A stretch of 64,000 bases of DNA, from NCBI RefSeq assembly GCF_901000735.1, contig NC_081550.1, forward strand, positions 12,515,383 through 12,579,382, given 5' to 3'. The notes beneath the pieces were generated by a model. The model worked only from the letters and a program-made list of their open reading frames with translations. It did not search any database and had not been told where the DNA came from. This stretch comes from Corylus avellana (lineage: Eukaryota; Streptophyta; Magnoliopsida; Fagales; Betulaceae). Within the stretch, counting starts at the first letter, position 1. Each line of letters begins with the position of its first letter. Positions 1 to 12,132 of this stretch are shown one piece after another. Position numbers and translations under genes: made by a program.

Positions 1-1121
1 GTGATTGAAGCGGTATTAGAAAGCTAACTCAAAATGCTACAAATCATTGTGAAATAGCATTTTTCCAATTCGGAGCGCCGCAAGTTAAGACCGCAATTCT
101 AGGCGAATCCTACTCCAATTTGGACTTAGGTTTTCTCTATCCTAATTGGACTTGGACTTAAATATCTGAAATTCCTAGGATTACTAGGGCTTCTAGGACT
201 CTCCTGAGCCCTATAAATAGACCTCTATGCCTCACAATTTAAATAATCCTTGGAGACAATTAGAAGGAGACAACTTTGGGGATAGGATTGGAGGCTACTT
301 CTAGGAGCAGTTTTCGGTTCTTTCTTTCCCTTCTCTTTTTAGTTTTATTTCATTATGTGTAACTAATTCTTAAGGAGGGTTAGATTGAAGCCCTAATTAT
401 GTTTATTTAATATTTCAATATTGGCGCCTTTGTGATGATCATGTTGTGATATTTAACTTGATTAATTTCTGTTTTCATGAATTCCTCATATGTATGTGAC
501 TGGCCATTATATGCATGTGGTATGGACTAGTTAGTTAAATCAATTTGGATAGCTGAGTCTTGGGTTTGACATAAGTAACAAAAATAATTCACACCGGATT
601 CTTGGGTTAATCAACATGGGGAACCTGGAGTATATGCCATGCCCTAGGCCTCATGTGTTTGTTGATTTCCATAGAACATATGCCTTCCTAAGGAACAACT
701 TAGTATAGATCATGCTGAATCCCTTAGGAAAGAAAAGAGTTAGAGTATATGTCATGCCTAACTCGTTGCTTAGGGAAATCTATAGCCTTAGGAATATACG
801 CCATGCCCTAAGGTTGACAAACATTAGATATGCATACCATGATCAAAGCATTGGCATATTGTTATATTATCTAAGTATGATTAGTGGTGGATATCAAAGC
901 CCTACCTTTACCTTTTCATTTGTCTTTAGATCTTTCTATTCCTTTTTCACAATATCAATTCCGTGACAAATTGTTATTTGAATTAATTCAAAACAAAATC
1001 ACAATCCTAGTGGGATCGATCTCGTACTTGTTGCACTATATTATTGTTTTGATCTTGTGCACTTGCGAGTTAAAACGTACTAAATATTATCTATTAATTT
1101 ATGTAGTATTTAGGCACATCA
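1..1121 (+). repeat. Class A LTR, 5' LTR of element A (left part outside window)
   Basis: It aligns with the 3' LTR of the same element: base 1 here corresponds to about 4797, so roughly 350 bases of the LTR lie outside the window. A TATA box (CTATAAATAGACC, about 210-222) is followed by the leader sequence GCTAGATTGAAGCCCTAAT-like and a TTGGCGCC octamer near 424. Four copies of a GTATATGCCATGCC-like motif lie between 625 and 815. The LTR ends ...GGCACATCA (canonical CACAACA, mutated) directly before the primer-binding site. Confidence 0.85.
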
Positions 1122-1127
1122 AGTTTT

Positions 1128-1145
1128 TGGCGCTGTCGCTGGGGA
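1128..1145 (+). promoter_or_regulatory. Primer-binding site of element A (tRNA-Asp type)
   Basis: TGGCGCTGTCGCTGGGGA matches the complement of the 3' end of plant tRNA-Asp (TGGCGCCGTTGCCGGGGA) except for C-to-T and T-to-C changes. It lies 6 bases after the LTR end, as in Athila-type elements. Confidence 0.8.
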
Positions 1146-1347
1146 TTGTTTGATTTTGTTTGGAATTATTTTCGTTAGTTTGTTTTTGTTTTAATTTTTT
1201 TTTGTTTTTATAGTTTCTTCCACAGTTCTTGTTTTGCCTCTAGAGGTGCGATCGATCGCCCTAAGGTTACTGCACTAATTACAGATCTGATTTTTTTATT
1301 TTATTTTTCTTTTTATTTTGTTATTTAATTTTCTTTTTGTTTTAATC
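1146..1347 (+). other. Untranslated leader of element A
   Basis: T-rich leader between the primer-binding site and the gag ATG. It contains one copy of the CG-rich palindromic motif (GTGCGATCGATCGCC near 1245) found in the leader of other elements in this window. No reading frame is supported. Confidence 0.6.
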
Positions 1348-2713
1348 ATGTTGAGAAACACTACACCTCCGGTGCAAAGACGTATGGAAAGTTCATTCAG
1401 TTCCCAGATCCTCAACCAGCCATCATGCATTAATTTCCAGGCCATTGTGCAGAGTAGTTACGATTTATCTCCGTTGCTCAATATGATTCAACACTATAAA
1501 GGCACACCTACAAAGAATCCATATTGGCATATTCGAGAAGTCTGTGATCTCTGCAGGACTCAAAATGTTTAGGGTTTAACTCTAGAAGAAATCAGGTTAA
1601 TCCTCTTCCCTTTTTCTTTAAAAGATAATGCTAAGATATGGTACAATTCTTTGGCCACAGGTTCTATTCATACTTGGGATGAGATGGCCACAAAGTTCTT
1701 AAAGAAGTTTTTCCCAGCCCACAAGACAAGGCAATTGAGAAAAGAAATTTTGACTTTCCAGCAAAAAGATGGAGACCTTTTCTTCGAGGCATGGGAACAC
1801 TTTAATGAGCTACTTCTCAGATGCCCTCATCACAATATATCTCAAGATGATTAGCAACGAGGAAGCCATGGAGCTCTTCGAGACATTGAGTGAGCACTCC
1901 CAACAATTCCCATCTAAAGGGAGACAACGATTCAAAGGAAAAGGCATACATGAAGAGAGCACCAATGGTGGAATTCAGGCTCAAATGGCTGCCATGGAGA
2001 AAACGCTGGACATGTTCATGAAAGCTATGACTAATCATAGCAATGCTCATGTTCAACAAGTTATACAAGTCGAGGTATGTGCCACATGTTCCCATATTGA
2101 CCACACCACTAAGACTTGTCCCATGTTTTCAATTGCAGATCAGGAGTCATCTCTCATCAAGTTGTCCCAACATTATCATAAAGAGGAGCCACCTCCCATC
2201 AATTGGCCTCAACAATACCACGAAGAAGAGTGTCAAAGTCAGTTTGTTGCCAATCCTAATGAGCAATACATGGAGGAAGAGTGCACTTATCATCATGAGC
2301 AAGCAATTACCGCATTAAGGAGTGAAGAAGCAGTTTAAAATCAATGGGAAAAGAGGAAGGAGGAGCAAACTGAGGTTCTAGAGGAACCACATCGAGAAAA
2401 GGAAGAGAGCACTGAGACTTCTTCAACATTAGCTCCTATTCTCGAATTATCAAGAGTCCAAGAGAGAAGTCTCCTGGGGTTATCTGATAAGCAAATTGAG
2501 GACATCAAGATAGAAAAGCTTCCTGAGTTTTCTTCTTACTATATTCCAGTTCATGATTCCCCACCAGATGAGCAACTATTTGAGAAAACTCAGAGTGGTC
2601 TTCCCCATTCTAGAAACACTTGGAAGCACCTTGCAACAGAAAAGATTCATTCCCTTTGGTGCAAGAGAAGAAAAGATTGGTGCTTCAAGTTTAAAGTGCC
2701 ACAATCTAGCTGA
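1348..2713 (+). pseudogene. gag: Broken Athila-like gag (capsid plus zinc knuckle)
   Basis: Gag would coat the element's RNA and form virus-like particles. The likely start is the ATG at 1348 (MLRNTTPPVQRR). The capsid part follows, with LILFPFSLKDNAKIWYNSL, GSIHTWDEMATKFLKKFFP and EAWEHFNELLLRCPHH, all typical of Athila-type gag. Stops lie at 1570 and 1852. A deletion plus frame change then joins LRCPHH to SNEEAMELFETLSE, so about 25-30 residues normally present there are missing. A zinc knuckle C-x2-C-x4-H-x4-C (CATCSHIDHTTKTC, near 2080-2121) follows, then an acidic tail with another stop at 2336 and a basic end (WCKRRKDWCFKFK). No protease or polymerase follows, so the element was non-autonomous even before decay. 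Confidence 0.8.
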
Positions 2714-4445
2714 AGATGTTAAACTTAGCGCTCATGGGAGGCACCCCATAGCATATCATTTTGTTTTGTTGTTTGACTTATATTTTGTTTTCCTTTGTGT
2801 TTTATTTTACTTTGGTGTTTTAGTGTTTCAAGTCTTTTGTCATGTTTTTACATTTTGTTACTGCGATCGATCGCAACCTGCGTGCGATCGAGCGTAAGTC
2901 TCCACTTGTGGTTTCATTGCATTCTGTCAGTGCGATTGTGCGCACCATATGTGCGTTCGAGCGCACCTCACCCACACACGCACAGCCTTGCGCAAGTGCG
3001 ATCGAGTGCACTTGGGTAGCATCCCATAGCTATCTTTTTACTTTATTTTGTTTAAATGTGCTTTAAGTTAATTTTTGTTTTATTTCTTTTTACTTGTTTG
3101 TGTGTTTTCTTATTTTGCAGGGACAAGTGTGCTTCACTTCAAGTTTGGGGGTGTGCTATGAGCCATGCTTTCCAAGATGATATCGACCATCTCCTGGGTA
3201 CACTCTTTCCTTTATTTAGACACATTTGGGACAATGTGTCATTTAAGTTTGGGGGTATGGGAGACACTTTACACACACTTTGTCCCAGTTTTATTTTATT
3301 TTTATTTGTGAAAAAATCAAAAAGAAGAAAAAATATATGTATGTTCATGTTTGTCTTAAAATTTTGGTTGATCTTAAAAATTGTGATTTGATTTCATTGG
3401 TGAGCTTAAAATTTTGAACACATGATCTAATAATTGAGTTTTTCAGTTTGGTTACTTGCTTAGGACAGTTGAGAATTCACATGTTTGACCTGATCTTACA
3501 CAAGCACATTAGCACATAATTTGTGGGGTATGACATGAAAGTTTAATGTGTGTGTTTCTATGTCTTAAGTGAAACTGGATGATTTATTAGATGGATACCT
3601 TGGCATATTTATATGTGAAAAAAAAAGAAAAGAAAAAAAAAAAAAATATATAATCATTGATAAGCTTTTCACTGAGTAATTGGACTTCTTGCCTCAAAGC
3701 ATTGAGTGTTCACGTCAAAAGGTGAAGAATTTTAATTTGGTTAATGTCATGGTAAGTTTGGTTTCATAGCCTTTTTGACTCGAGTTAGTGAGTCCTAGGG
3801 GTGTCTCTACACCTAATGCCCTAAAACCATCTGGTTTGGGAGTCTTTGACATAACACTCATTACATTGGTCAATTAGAAAGCTTAAGGGAATCAAGCACT
3901 GCACAACCTGACGAAGGAAAAAAAAAAAAAAAAAAAAGAGAAAAGAAGAAGAAAGAGAAAAATATGCCATTGTTGTTCATTCTAATAGGGATTTCAGTGA
4001 ACTTTGAGATATTGAGACATTGTACATTAGAAACAATTGGAAGCTTCATATTTATGTGCTAGTTCACTTTACCCTATTTTCAAACTTGTGATGTCTTAGC
4101 ATGTCTTTTGTAAGTAATTAAATTTTAAAATTCCAATTCATTGTGAAGATGGAGTTTATCTTTTTAAGCTTGCTAATGAATGAGAATCATGGTTTTGAAG
4201 TGATGCTTTAATTTTTGAAATAACATGAACTGTGCATGATGTTTGCGGGTAACATTTATGGAAAACCCTCACGAGACTTCACTCGTCCACTAGGGAACTC
4301 CAAGGGGTTGAAAAGGCTTGTTGCATACACTAAATGCAATCATACATCCCACGAAAGATGGATTTATCTTTTGTTTTCTGTTTTTTCCATTCTTGTTTTT
4401 AGTTTTGTATTTCTAAGGGACTAGCAATATGTAAGTTTGGGGGTG
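2714..4445 (+). other. 3' non-coding region and polypurine tract of element A
   Basis: A conserved box (GCGCTCATGGGAGGCACCCC near 2730) is shared with other elements here. CG-rich motifs lie at 2868-3010. A perfect 8-bp hairpin (GACACATT/AATGTGTC, 3219-3240) precedes the second of three AAGTTTGGGGGT sequences (about 3139, 3244 and 4433). The last one abuts the 3' LTR and is the likely polypurine tract. Short frames in this stretch lack conservation and are not called as genes. Confidence 0.7.
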
Positions 4446-5879
4446 TGATAAGTGCTAAAATATTCATATTTTCAGCCCTTAACTTGCATGTTTTAATCTT
4501 TTGGTTTTAGTTAATTCATGCCGTTTTACTTCCTTTTTGTATTTTCCTTGTTTAATAGGGTTTTGGAAGAAAAGAAAGCATTTCTGGAAAAATTCCAAGC
4601 TTAAAGAGCAAATTGGGAAGACCTAGAAGATATGGTTAAGCTTAACCAATCATGGTTAAAGTTTAATCAAATAAAGGAAAGAATTAATTCGGAATTTCTC
4701 AAATTGAAGTCAAATCAGATTGGATGCAAAATTGGATTCTGAACATGGCTCGGTCGGTATTTTGACCATAACATTCAGCTCAGATATCCGATTGAGGTGA
4801 TTCAAGCATTATTTGAAAGCTAAATCAAAATGCTACAAATCATTATGAAATAGCATTTTTCCAATTCGGAGCGCCGCAAGCTAAGACCGCAATTCTGGGC
4901 GAATCCTACTCCGATTTGGACTTAGGTTTTCTCTATCCTAATTGGACTTGGACTTAAATCTCCGAAATTCCTAGGATTACTAGGGCTTCTAGGACTCTCC
5001 TAAGCCCTATAAATAGACCTCTAAGCCTCACAATTTAAATAATCCTTGGAGACAATTAGAAGGAGACAACTTTGGGGAGAGGATTGGAGGCTACTTCTAA
5101 GAGCAGTTTTCGGTTCTTTCTTTCCCTTCTCTTTTTAGTTTTATTTTCATTATGTGTAAGTAACTCTTAAGGAGGGCTATATTGAAGCCCTAATTATGTT
5201 TATTTAATATTTCAATATTGGCGCCTTTGTGATGATCATGTTGTGATATTTAACTTGATTAATTCCTGTTTTCATGAATTCCTCATATGTATGTGACTGG
5301 CCATTATATGCATGTGGTATGGACTAGTTAGTTATATCAATTTGGATGGCCGAGTCTTAAGTTTAACATAAGTAACAAAAGTAATCCACATCGGATTTCT
5401 TGGGTTAATCAACTTGGGGAACCGGGAGTATACGCCCATGCCCTAGGCCTCATGTGTTTGTCAATTTTCATAGAGTATATGCTTTCCTAAGGAACAACTT
5501 AGTATACACCATGCTAAATCCCTTATAAAAGAAAAGAGTAGAGTATACGCCATGCCTAACTCGTTGCTTAGGGAAATCTATAACTTAAGGAGTATATGTC
5601 ATGCCTTTAGGTTGACAAATATTAGATATGCATAACATGATTAAAGCATTGGCATATTGTTATATTAGCTGAATATAATTAATGGTTGATATCAAAGCCC
5701 TACCTTTTATTATCATCACTTAAAAAATCAATCTTTGTTTTACTTAAGAAATTTATTTTTAAGCAAAATTCAGCAATCCTTGTGGGAATGATCCTGTACT
5801 TGCACCATATACTACTATGTTGACCTTGGGCACTTGCAGGTAAAACGTATCATTATTTACCTACTAATTTAGGTATATA
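4446..5879 (+). repeat. Class A LTR, 3' LTR of element A
   Basis: It begins TGATAAGTGCTAAAATA right after the polypurine tract. It has a TATA box near 5010, a TTGGCGCC octamer near 5219 and four GTATACGCCATGCC-like motifs between 5425 and 5610. It runs into an assembly gap before the expected CACAACA terminus. Confidence 0.85.
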
Positions 5880-5899
5880 NNNNNNNNNNNNNNNNNNNN
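5880..5899. other. Assembly gap (20 N)
   Basis: Run of undetermined bases at the boundary between the element A LTR and a minus-strand LTR of another class, so this junction is unverified. Confidence 0.99.
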
Positions 5900-6555
5900 G
5901 TGATGTGGTATTTTTGTGACCAAAAATATCAATTATAAAAATAACCACTCGCAATAGGACGAATCTTTGTAGGATACGGCTATAGAGAGGGTGTCGAACC
6001 TCAAGGACTGCAGGGGTTTTATTATCAAAATTCGAAAGATCAAAATTAACTTAATTAAAAAGAGAATTGATTTGATTTTCTTTAAAACTAAAGTGCATGA
6101 AAATAAAAGAGATTNNNNNNNNNNNNNNNNNNNNNNNNNNNNNNNNNNNNNNNNNNNNNNNNNNNNNNNNNNNNNNNNNNNNNNNNNNNNNNNNNNNNNN
6201 NNNNNNNNNNNNNNCTCAATAGGATATTTGAACTGAAAGTTATGGCAGAAATACCAAGACGTATGCAGAATCCAAATTTGAATCCAATCCGATTTTGACT
6301 CTAATTTGAAAAATTCCAAATTAATCACTTCCTTTATTTGATTAAACTTAACCACAACATATAAGTCCTCTGTTATGATTGGCTATGCTTAATCATCTCA
6401 AAGTGTGCTTTTAAGCCTAAAATCAATGGAATTAATTGCATCTTTATTTATAACCTGAAAACACAAAAACAAAACAAAATCAAACAAATAACAATGCTAA
6501 GGAATTAACATATGCAAATTAAGAGGCTTGAATGTGCAACATTTGGCGCTTATCA
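5900..6555 (-). repeat. Class C LTR (minus), interrupted by a 100-N gap
   Basis: On the plus strand it begins TGATGTGGTATTTTTGTG and ends TTTGGCGCTTATCA, so in sense orientation it starts TGATAAGCGCC and ends CCACATCA. The same start recurs at 15372. Bases 6115-6214 are N. It adjoins fragments of class A LTR on both sides. Confidence 0.6.
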
Positions 6556-6626
6556 TTGACCTTGTGCACTAGCATGTAAAATGTACAATTATTTGTTTAT
6601 TAATTTAGGTAGATATTTGCACAACA
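6556..6626 (+). repeat. Class A LTR 3'-terminal fragment
   Basis: About 70 bases ending TTGCACAACA, matching the last bases of class A LTRs. It is immediately followed by a class A LTR end in the opposite orientation. Confidence 0.65.
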
Positions 6627-7689
6627 CCCACCTAAATTAATAGGCAAATACTTGGTACGTTTACTTGCAAGTGCACATGATCAAACGATAGTATAGTGGG
6701 CAAATATAAGATCATTCCCACGAGGATTGGTAAATTATGTTTAGAAGTAATTTCCTATTTAATCAAATTGATAAAATTCAATTGTCACGATTGAATTAAA
6801 ATAAAGAAATAAAATAAAAGATAAACTAAAACTAAAAAAAGATTAGGGTTTTGATATCCACCACTAATAAGACTAATTAAGATAACAATATGCCAATGCG
6901 CCAATCATACCGGTATATTTAATGTTTGCCAACCTAACGGCATGGGTATATACTCCTTAAGCTATAGATTTTCCTTAGCAACGAGTTAGGCATGGGTATA
7001 TACTCTAACTCTTTTCTTTCTTAAAGGATTTAGCATGGGTGTATACTAAGTTGTTCTTTAAGAAAGTATAAATCTATGGAAATTGACAAGCACACAGAAC
7101 TTAGGGCATGGGTGTATACTCCCGATTTTCCATGTTGATTTCTTTTATAACTCTTACTAAACCCAGGACTCGGTCATCCAAATTCATTTAATTAACTAGT
7201 TCATACCACATGCATATGCTAATCAGGCAAACACATATGAGGAATACAAGCAAACAGGAATTAATCAAGTTAAATACACCAAAATATAATTGTAGCAAAG
7301 GCGCCAATATTGAAATCATAAATAGACATGACTAGGGCTTCAATCTAGCCCTAATTAAAATATAAACTACATAACAAAATAAAAGGTGGAAGACAAGAAG
7401 AACTCAAACTCCTCTTGATCTAGCCTTCAGTTCCTTTCCGGAGCTTATGCCTCTTTCTCCACACTTTTTCCTAGAAGCGAAGAGGTCTATTTATAGGTCT
7501 TAGGAGAGTCCTAGAAGCCCTAGTAATCTTAGGAAATTCAGAGATTTAAGTTCTAGTCGAATTATGATAAAGAAAACCTAAGTCCAATAGGAATAGGATT
7601 CGTCAAGAATTGCGTTCCTATCTTGCAAGGTGCTTTTGGCATAGCGGAAGTCCGAATTAGGAAAATGCTATTTCACAATTATTTATAGT
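6627..7689 (-). repeat. Class A LTR (minus), part 1, interrupted by element B2
   Basis: Reverse-oriented class A LTR. It has four GCATGGGTATATACT-like motifs (6940-7125), a TTGGCGCC octamer near 7300 and a reverse TATA box near 7488. It stops where element B2 begins and resumes at 13498, giving a combined length of about 1.47 kb. Confidence 0.8.
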
Positions 7690-9075
7690 TGTTGTGCAAA
7701 TTTATTTAACTCGCAAGTGTACGAATCGTTTGTAGTTTAATGGATTGCAAGTGCGAGGTCGAACCCACAAAGAATTGTATTTCTGAAAGATCAACTTATA
7801 TCTAAACTAATTTTACCCTTTCCTAGTTCCAAAAGGGTTTTTTGGATTTGGTTTTGAAAATGAAAAGACTAAACATAAAACAAATAAACTAAGTAAATCA
7901 ATAGATAAAGGTACTAAGGGTGCGGAATTCAAACTCACCGAATCATAACAACATACTCTATGTTCATCAATAATAATCCGAAGTTCTCACAATTTAAATC
8001 TTATGTATGTTTTACTATGCTTCAAAGAATTAATCAAAACTATCCCATGTATCCATTCACTGACCAAATCACAAAAGGAATCTAAATTTAATTGAAACAC
8101 CAGATGTATCCGTAGAACAAATCACAAGGGATATCCAATTTTTATAAGTTAAAAACCAAGCAATCAATTATGTGAAATTATCCTAAATCATCAAGTGTAT
8201 CCTTGAATCACAACAAGATATCCAAGAATCATGCCACATATTGAAAAGAAGTAAAACAATTGAAATAATAAACCAATAAAATCGGAATAATAAAAACTTA
8301 CAATACAGCGATGTTAATCTTCATCGGTGATGCCTCATCCCCAACCTTAGTTGAGAACTTAGCTCCACATGATTATGAAACTAAAACCTAAATCTAAACC
8401 TAAAGAAAAAATAAACTAAAAGAAAAGCAATTGATTACATTTTGTCTCCAAAATTGTATCCCAAAACTCGTCTCTGGAATTGTATCTTTTCTTGAATGCA
8501 AAGAAGTCTATTTATAGGCTTAGGGAAGTCCTACTAAACCTAGATAATTTGGAGGTCTGTCTCGCAATCAAAATAGAAGTCTAAAATCGGAATAGAATTC
8601 GTCTAGATTTGTATCCTTTTATTGTGGGGCGATTTCGGCATAGTAACCATCCGAATTAGGAAAATCATATTTCACAACGAATTGTAGTATTTTGAGTTAG
8701 CTTTCCAATGCCACTTGAATCACTTCAATATGATATTTGAACAGAAAGCTATAGTCAAAATATTGAGACATGTGCAGAATCTGAATTTGAATCCAATCCA
8801 AAATTTTATCCAATTTGAACTTTAATCCAATCTAATCTTTAATCCAATTTAACATTTTCTTGGATTTGGTTAAACTTAACCACATCATCTAGGTCTTCTC
8901 AAAGTATGTTTTCTTCCAAACTTTGCATATTTCCCTTTAAAGGTGTAGTTTTTCTTCAATGACCTACAAAATACTAAAAACACAAAACTAACACAAAACA
9001 TTAAATAACGACACAACTAAAAGATTAACTAATGTAAATAAAGGGGTCAAAGTATGCAATATTTGGCACTTATCA
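7690..9075 (-). repeat. Class B LTR, 3' LTR of B2
   Basis: Plus-strand ends are TGTTGTGCAAATTT and GGCACTTATCA. A reverse TATA box lies near 8510. It carries the repeated GGATATCyCTTGTGATT / GGATACA motif between about 8050 and 8220. Confidence 0.85.
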
Positions 9076-10455
9076 AACACCCCCGAACTTACATTTTGCT
9101 AGTCTCTTAGCAAAACAAAATGAAAAATAAAATGAAAACAAGAAACATTAATCCTCTTTCGTGGGAGAGACGATTGCATTTAGCATATGCAACAAGTCTT
9201 TTAAACCCGTAAGCATCCTTAGTGGATGAGTGAAGTCTCGTGAGAGCTTAATAGGAATGATACCCACAAACATTGTGCACTATGTTGTTAACAAGAAATT
9301 TTTTTCACATAAACCATGGTTTTTATTCATGAGCAAGCTTAAGATGACAAACACCATCATCATAGTCAAAAGGAAATCCAGAATCAAATCACTCATAAAT
9401 GGATAATTTAGACCTCATATGTTCTGAAATGTGTAAAGTGTAATTAGCATACAATCATGAAGCTTTCAGCTTAAACTCAAGACAAGTTCCATTAAATTTG
9501 TAAGTATTCCTAACAGATGAAACAATCAAGGCAAGATATGCATTTTTTTTTTTTTTTACAGGCTCTGCAATGCCTAACTCCCTTAAGCTTTCTAATTGAC
9601 CCATGTAACAAGTGTTAGGCCAATGACTCCCAAGCTAGGTGGCCTTAGGGCACTAGATGTAAAACAGCCCTAAGGGCTTATTAACTTAGGTAAAAAAGGC
9701 TATGAAGTCAGATTAGCCATATCATAAATCAACACTGAACTTCACACCTTTTTATGCGAGCACTCAATGCTTAATGAGGCAAGAGATTCTGTTACTTAGC
9801 GGAAAACTCAACATGATCTTTCTTTTCTTTTTCCTTCTCTTTTTTATTTATTTATTTTATTATTATTATTTTTTTTTATATCTTGCAAGCCAATGGTTAT
9901 TCATTAATAGGNNNNNNNNNNNNNNNNNNNNCAAAACAAGTGAAATCCCTTTTACCCAAAAATAAGTCAAAGGACTCAGACTCCAAATGACATAATGATA
10001 TGTTCAATCCTTTAAGCAAGCTAATGAAATGCAAACTACAGCCACAATTTAACTCAAACTTGACAAAAGAATAGCATAATTTTTTTTTAAAAAAAAATTT
10101 TTTAACACAAAAAGACAAAAAAAATTAAACAAATAAGAGCAAAAATAAACAAACAAAGTGTTTTTCCATACCCCCAAACTTGAATTACACATTGCCCTCA
10201 ATGTGTAGTTTAGAAATACATTACCGGAAGTAAGGAAACATCAAGGTGTGAAAAAGGGGCAGGGCATCCCCCAAACTCAAACACCAAAACACCTGTCATC
10301 AAAACTAGCAGCAATATTTTCATAGAAACAAAACTTCAAAAGATTAATTGCTGTTAGAAATAAAAACAAAAATAAAAACAACATGTAATGAAAAAGGAAA
10401 GAAAGAATTTTGTGTAGTGAAGTGTAGAAAATAAATTGGAGGAGAAAACTTTACA
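9076..10455 (-). other. 3' non-coding region of B2, with 20-N gap
   Basis: It begins (plus strand) with the reverse of the terminal GTTCGGGGGTGTT polypurine tract. The perfect hairpin ACACATTG/CAATGTGT lies at 10187-10206 next to the reverse of AAGTTTGGGGGTATGG. No reading frame is supported. Bases 9912-9931 are N. Confidence 0.7.
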
Positions 10456-11568
10456 TCACTTTTCCCGATCATGCAGATGTCCAACCAATTCCTTCCACCC
10501 CTTCTTCAAAACTTCATACCCATCTGGAAGGATGTCTCGCCATCTTATGTAGAATTGCTTGCTTCGAAGGATCTTCTTAGGGAAGTGGTTCTTAGATTTG
10601 TGTGCTTGTGTGCACAAGTCCTTGATTATCTTTACATAATATGGCTCTTTGAGACATTCAAGCGATGAAGCTTTAGGCTCTTGATGTGTCTTAAGAGGGA
10701 CAGTGATGCAGGCAGGAGCTTTAGTACTCACTTCCATGTCACTGGGCAGATTAGGATCCGTTGGGGGCTCACTATTCTCATGGTGCTCAACTTGCTCAAG
10801 GTGCTCAACTTGCTCCTATTTGTTGTCCACAATTTCCACACTTTCAACTGTGATGGTGACTTGGGCATGCTCATGATAAGAATTTTCGGAATCATTCTCA
10901 TCAATCATGTAGTGCCTTTTAGCCATCAGCTGACTTTGAAGCTCTTCTTTCTCTATTCTGTTGAAGTCAGCAACTAGATGACCGATCTGTCCTTCTATCT
11001 TGGTCATGGCCTACTTAAGTTCTTGTATGTCTTTGCCATTAGCCATGTTGGAATTCCTCAGCTCCTGTACGGCTTGATTGGTGAAACCTTTTATTTCTTG
11101 AAGACAACTTTCTATTTTCTTTTCTCTTGATTTGAGAGTTTGCATGAGTGCTTTCATCATGTCTTCCAGTGATGACTCCAATGCAGGCTGTGGCCCTTGA
11201 GTGGTAGACTGATAAACAAGAGGTTGAGTTTGCTGATCGAACTGCATATAGTCTGAGTGGTGCACTTCATCAAATTGGTGAGCGTAATTTCCTGTAGCTT
11301 GGGCTGCCCATGAGAAATTAGATTGGTTGCTCCAGTCCGGGTTGTAATAATTGGAATTTGAATCAAACCCTGGACAGGAGAAACTGGTGTTCATTTGCTT
11401 ATATGGAAAATTATAAGCTTGTCCCCATGAAGGACAATCACTATAATGATGATAAGGATTGGAGCAGTATGAACATGGCGCATATGGGTAAAATTTTTGA
11501 GGGTAGTTGGTAGGAGCTAGTGTCCTATAACTAGGAGATGCATTAAAATCATTAAAATGAAAATTCAT
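10456..11568 (-). pseudogene. Nucleocapsid-only gag-derived gene of B2, broken
   Basis: Minus-strand frame starting MNFHFNDF at 11568. It has a zinc knuckle C-x2-C-x4-H-x4-C (CSYCSNPYHHYSDC), then the motif YNPDWSNQSNFSW, which corresponds to YNPGWRNHPNFSW in the C-terminal part of Athila gag. A predicted coiled coil (IKGFTNQAVQELRNSN), an acidic stretch and a C-terminal YVKIIKDLCT motif follow. The last motif normally lies just before protease in gag-pol. A stop after QELK fits CAG to TAG, and another after VDNK coincides with loss of several Glu codons. The RAELDDLWDKLYQIRAARSN segment after the knuckle, present in B1, is missing. Confidence 0.75.
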
Positions 11569-12132
11569 GCTTCCCCTTCACTTTTTAGCATGCAGATATC
11601 CCACATAAAACATTAACCAATTTTTTTTATATATATTTTAAATAATAAAAAAAATGACTAACACAATTAAAGAAATAAATAAAAACTAAAACTGAAAAAC
11701 TAATAAAAAGGACCAAAAATATTTTTTTGCTTAAATCTAGAGAACTGCTACAGTTGCTGCCTTCGCTATGAGTGCACTCGATCGCGTTGATGTGCGCTCC
11801 ATCGCACTTGACTGAAGATGCGGCAGTTAACGAGTGCAGGTGCGCTTGAGCTTGCTGTCTTGGCCCCGAGTGCGCTCGATCGTAGCAAGGCTGTGATCGA
11901 TCGCACTAGCAGGGCTGTGCTGAAGGTGCTGTGGTAGAACTGTAAAACAAGCCAAAACAAAACAAAAAAACAAGAAAAATCTTTCTTTTTTTTTTTTTTT
12001 AGTAACACAGATACAACAAAACAAATGGCAGAAAAATTAAATCCTAATTATAACTAGTAGAAGAATAAAACTAATTTAGAAATAATTTGGTTTCAACAAT
12101 TGAACAATTCCCCAACAACGGTGCCAAAAACT
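11569..12132 (-). other. Leader and primer-binding site of B2
   Basis: The plus strand shows TCCCCAACAACGGTGCCA near 12110-12127, the reverse of the tRNA-Asp-type primer-binding site. The leader has a cluster of CG-rich motifs (11767-11920, for example GTGCGCTCGATCG-like) and long A/T tracts. Confidence 0.7.

Noticed and set aside
2795..3019. Frames rich in RSIA / CDRAH repeats, here and at other CG-rich clusters
   Set aside because: They are translations of the CG-rich palindromic motif on either strand and change frame between copies; not proteins.
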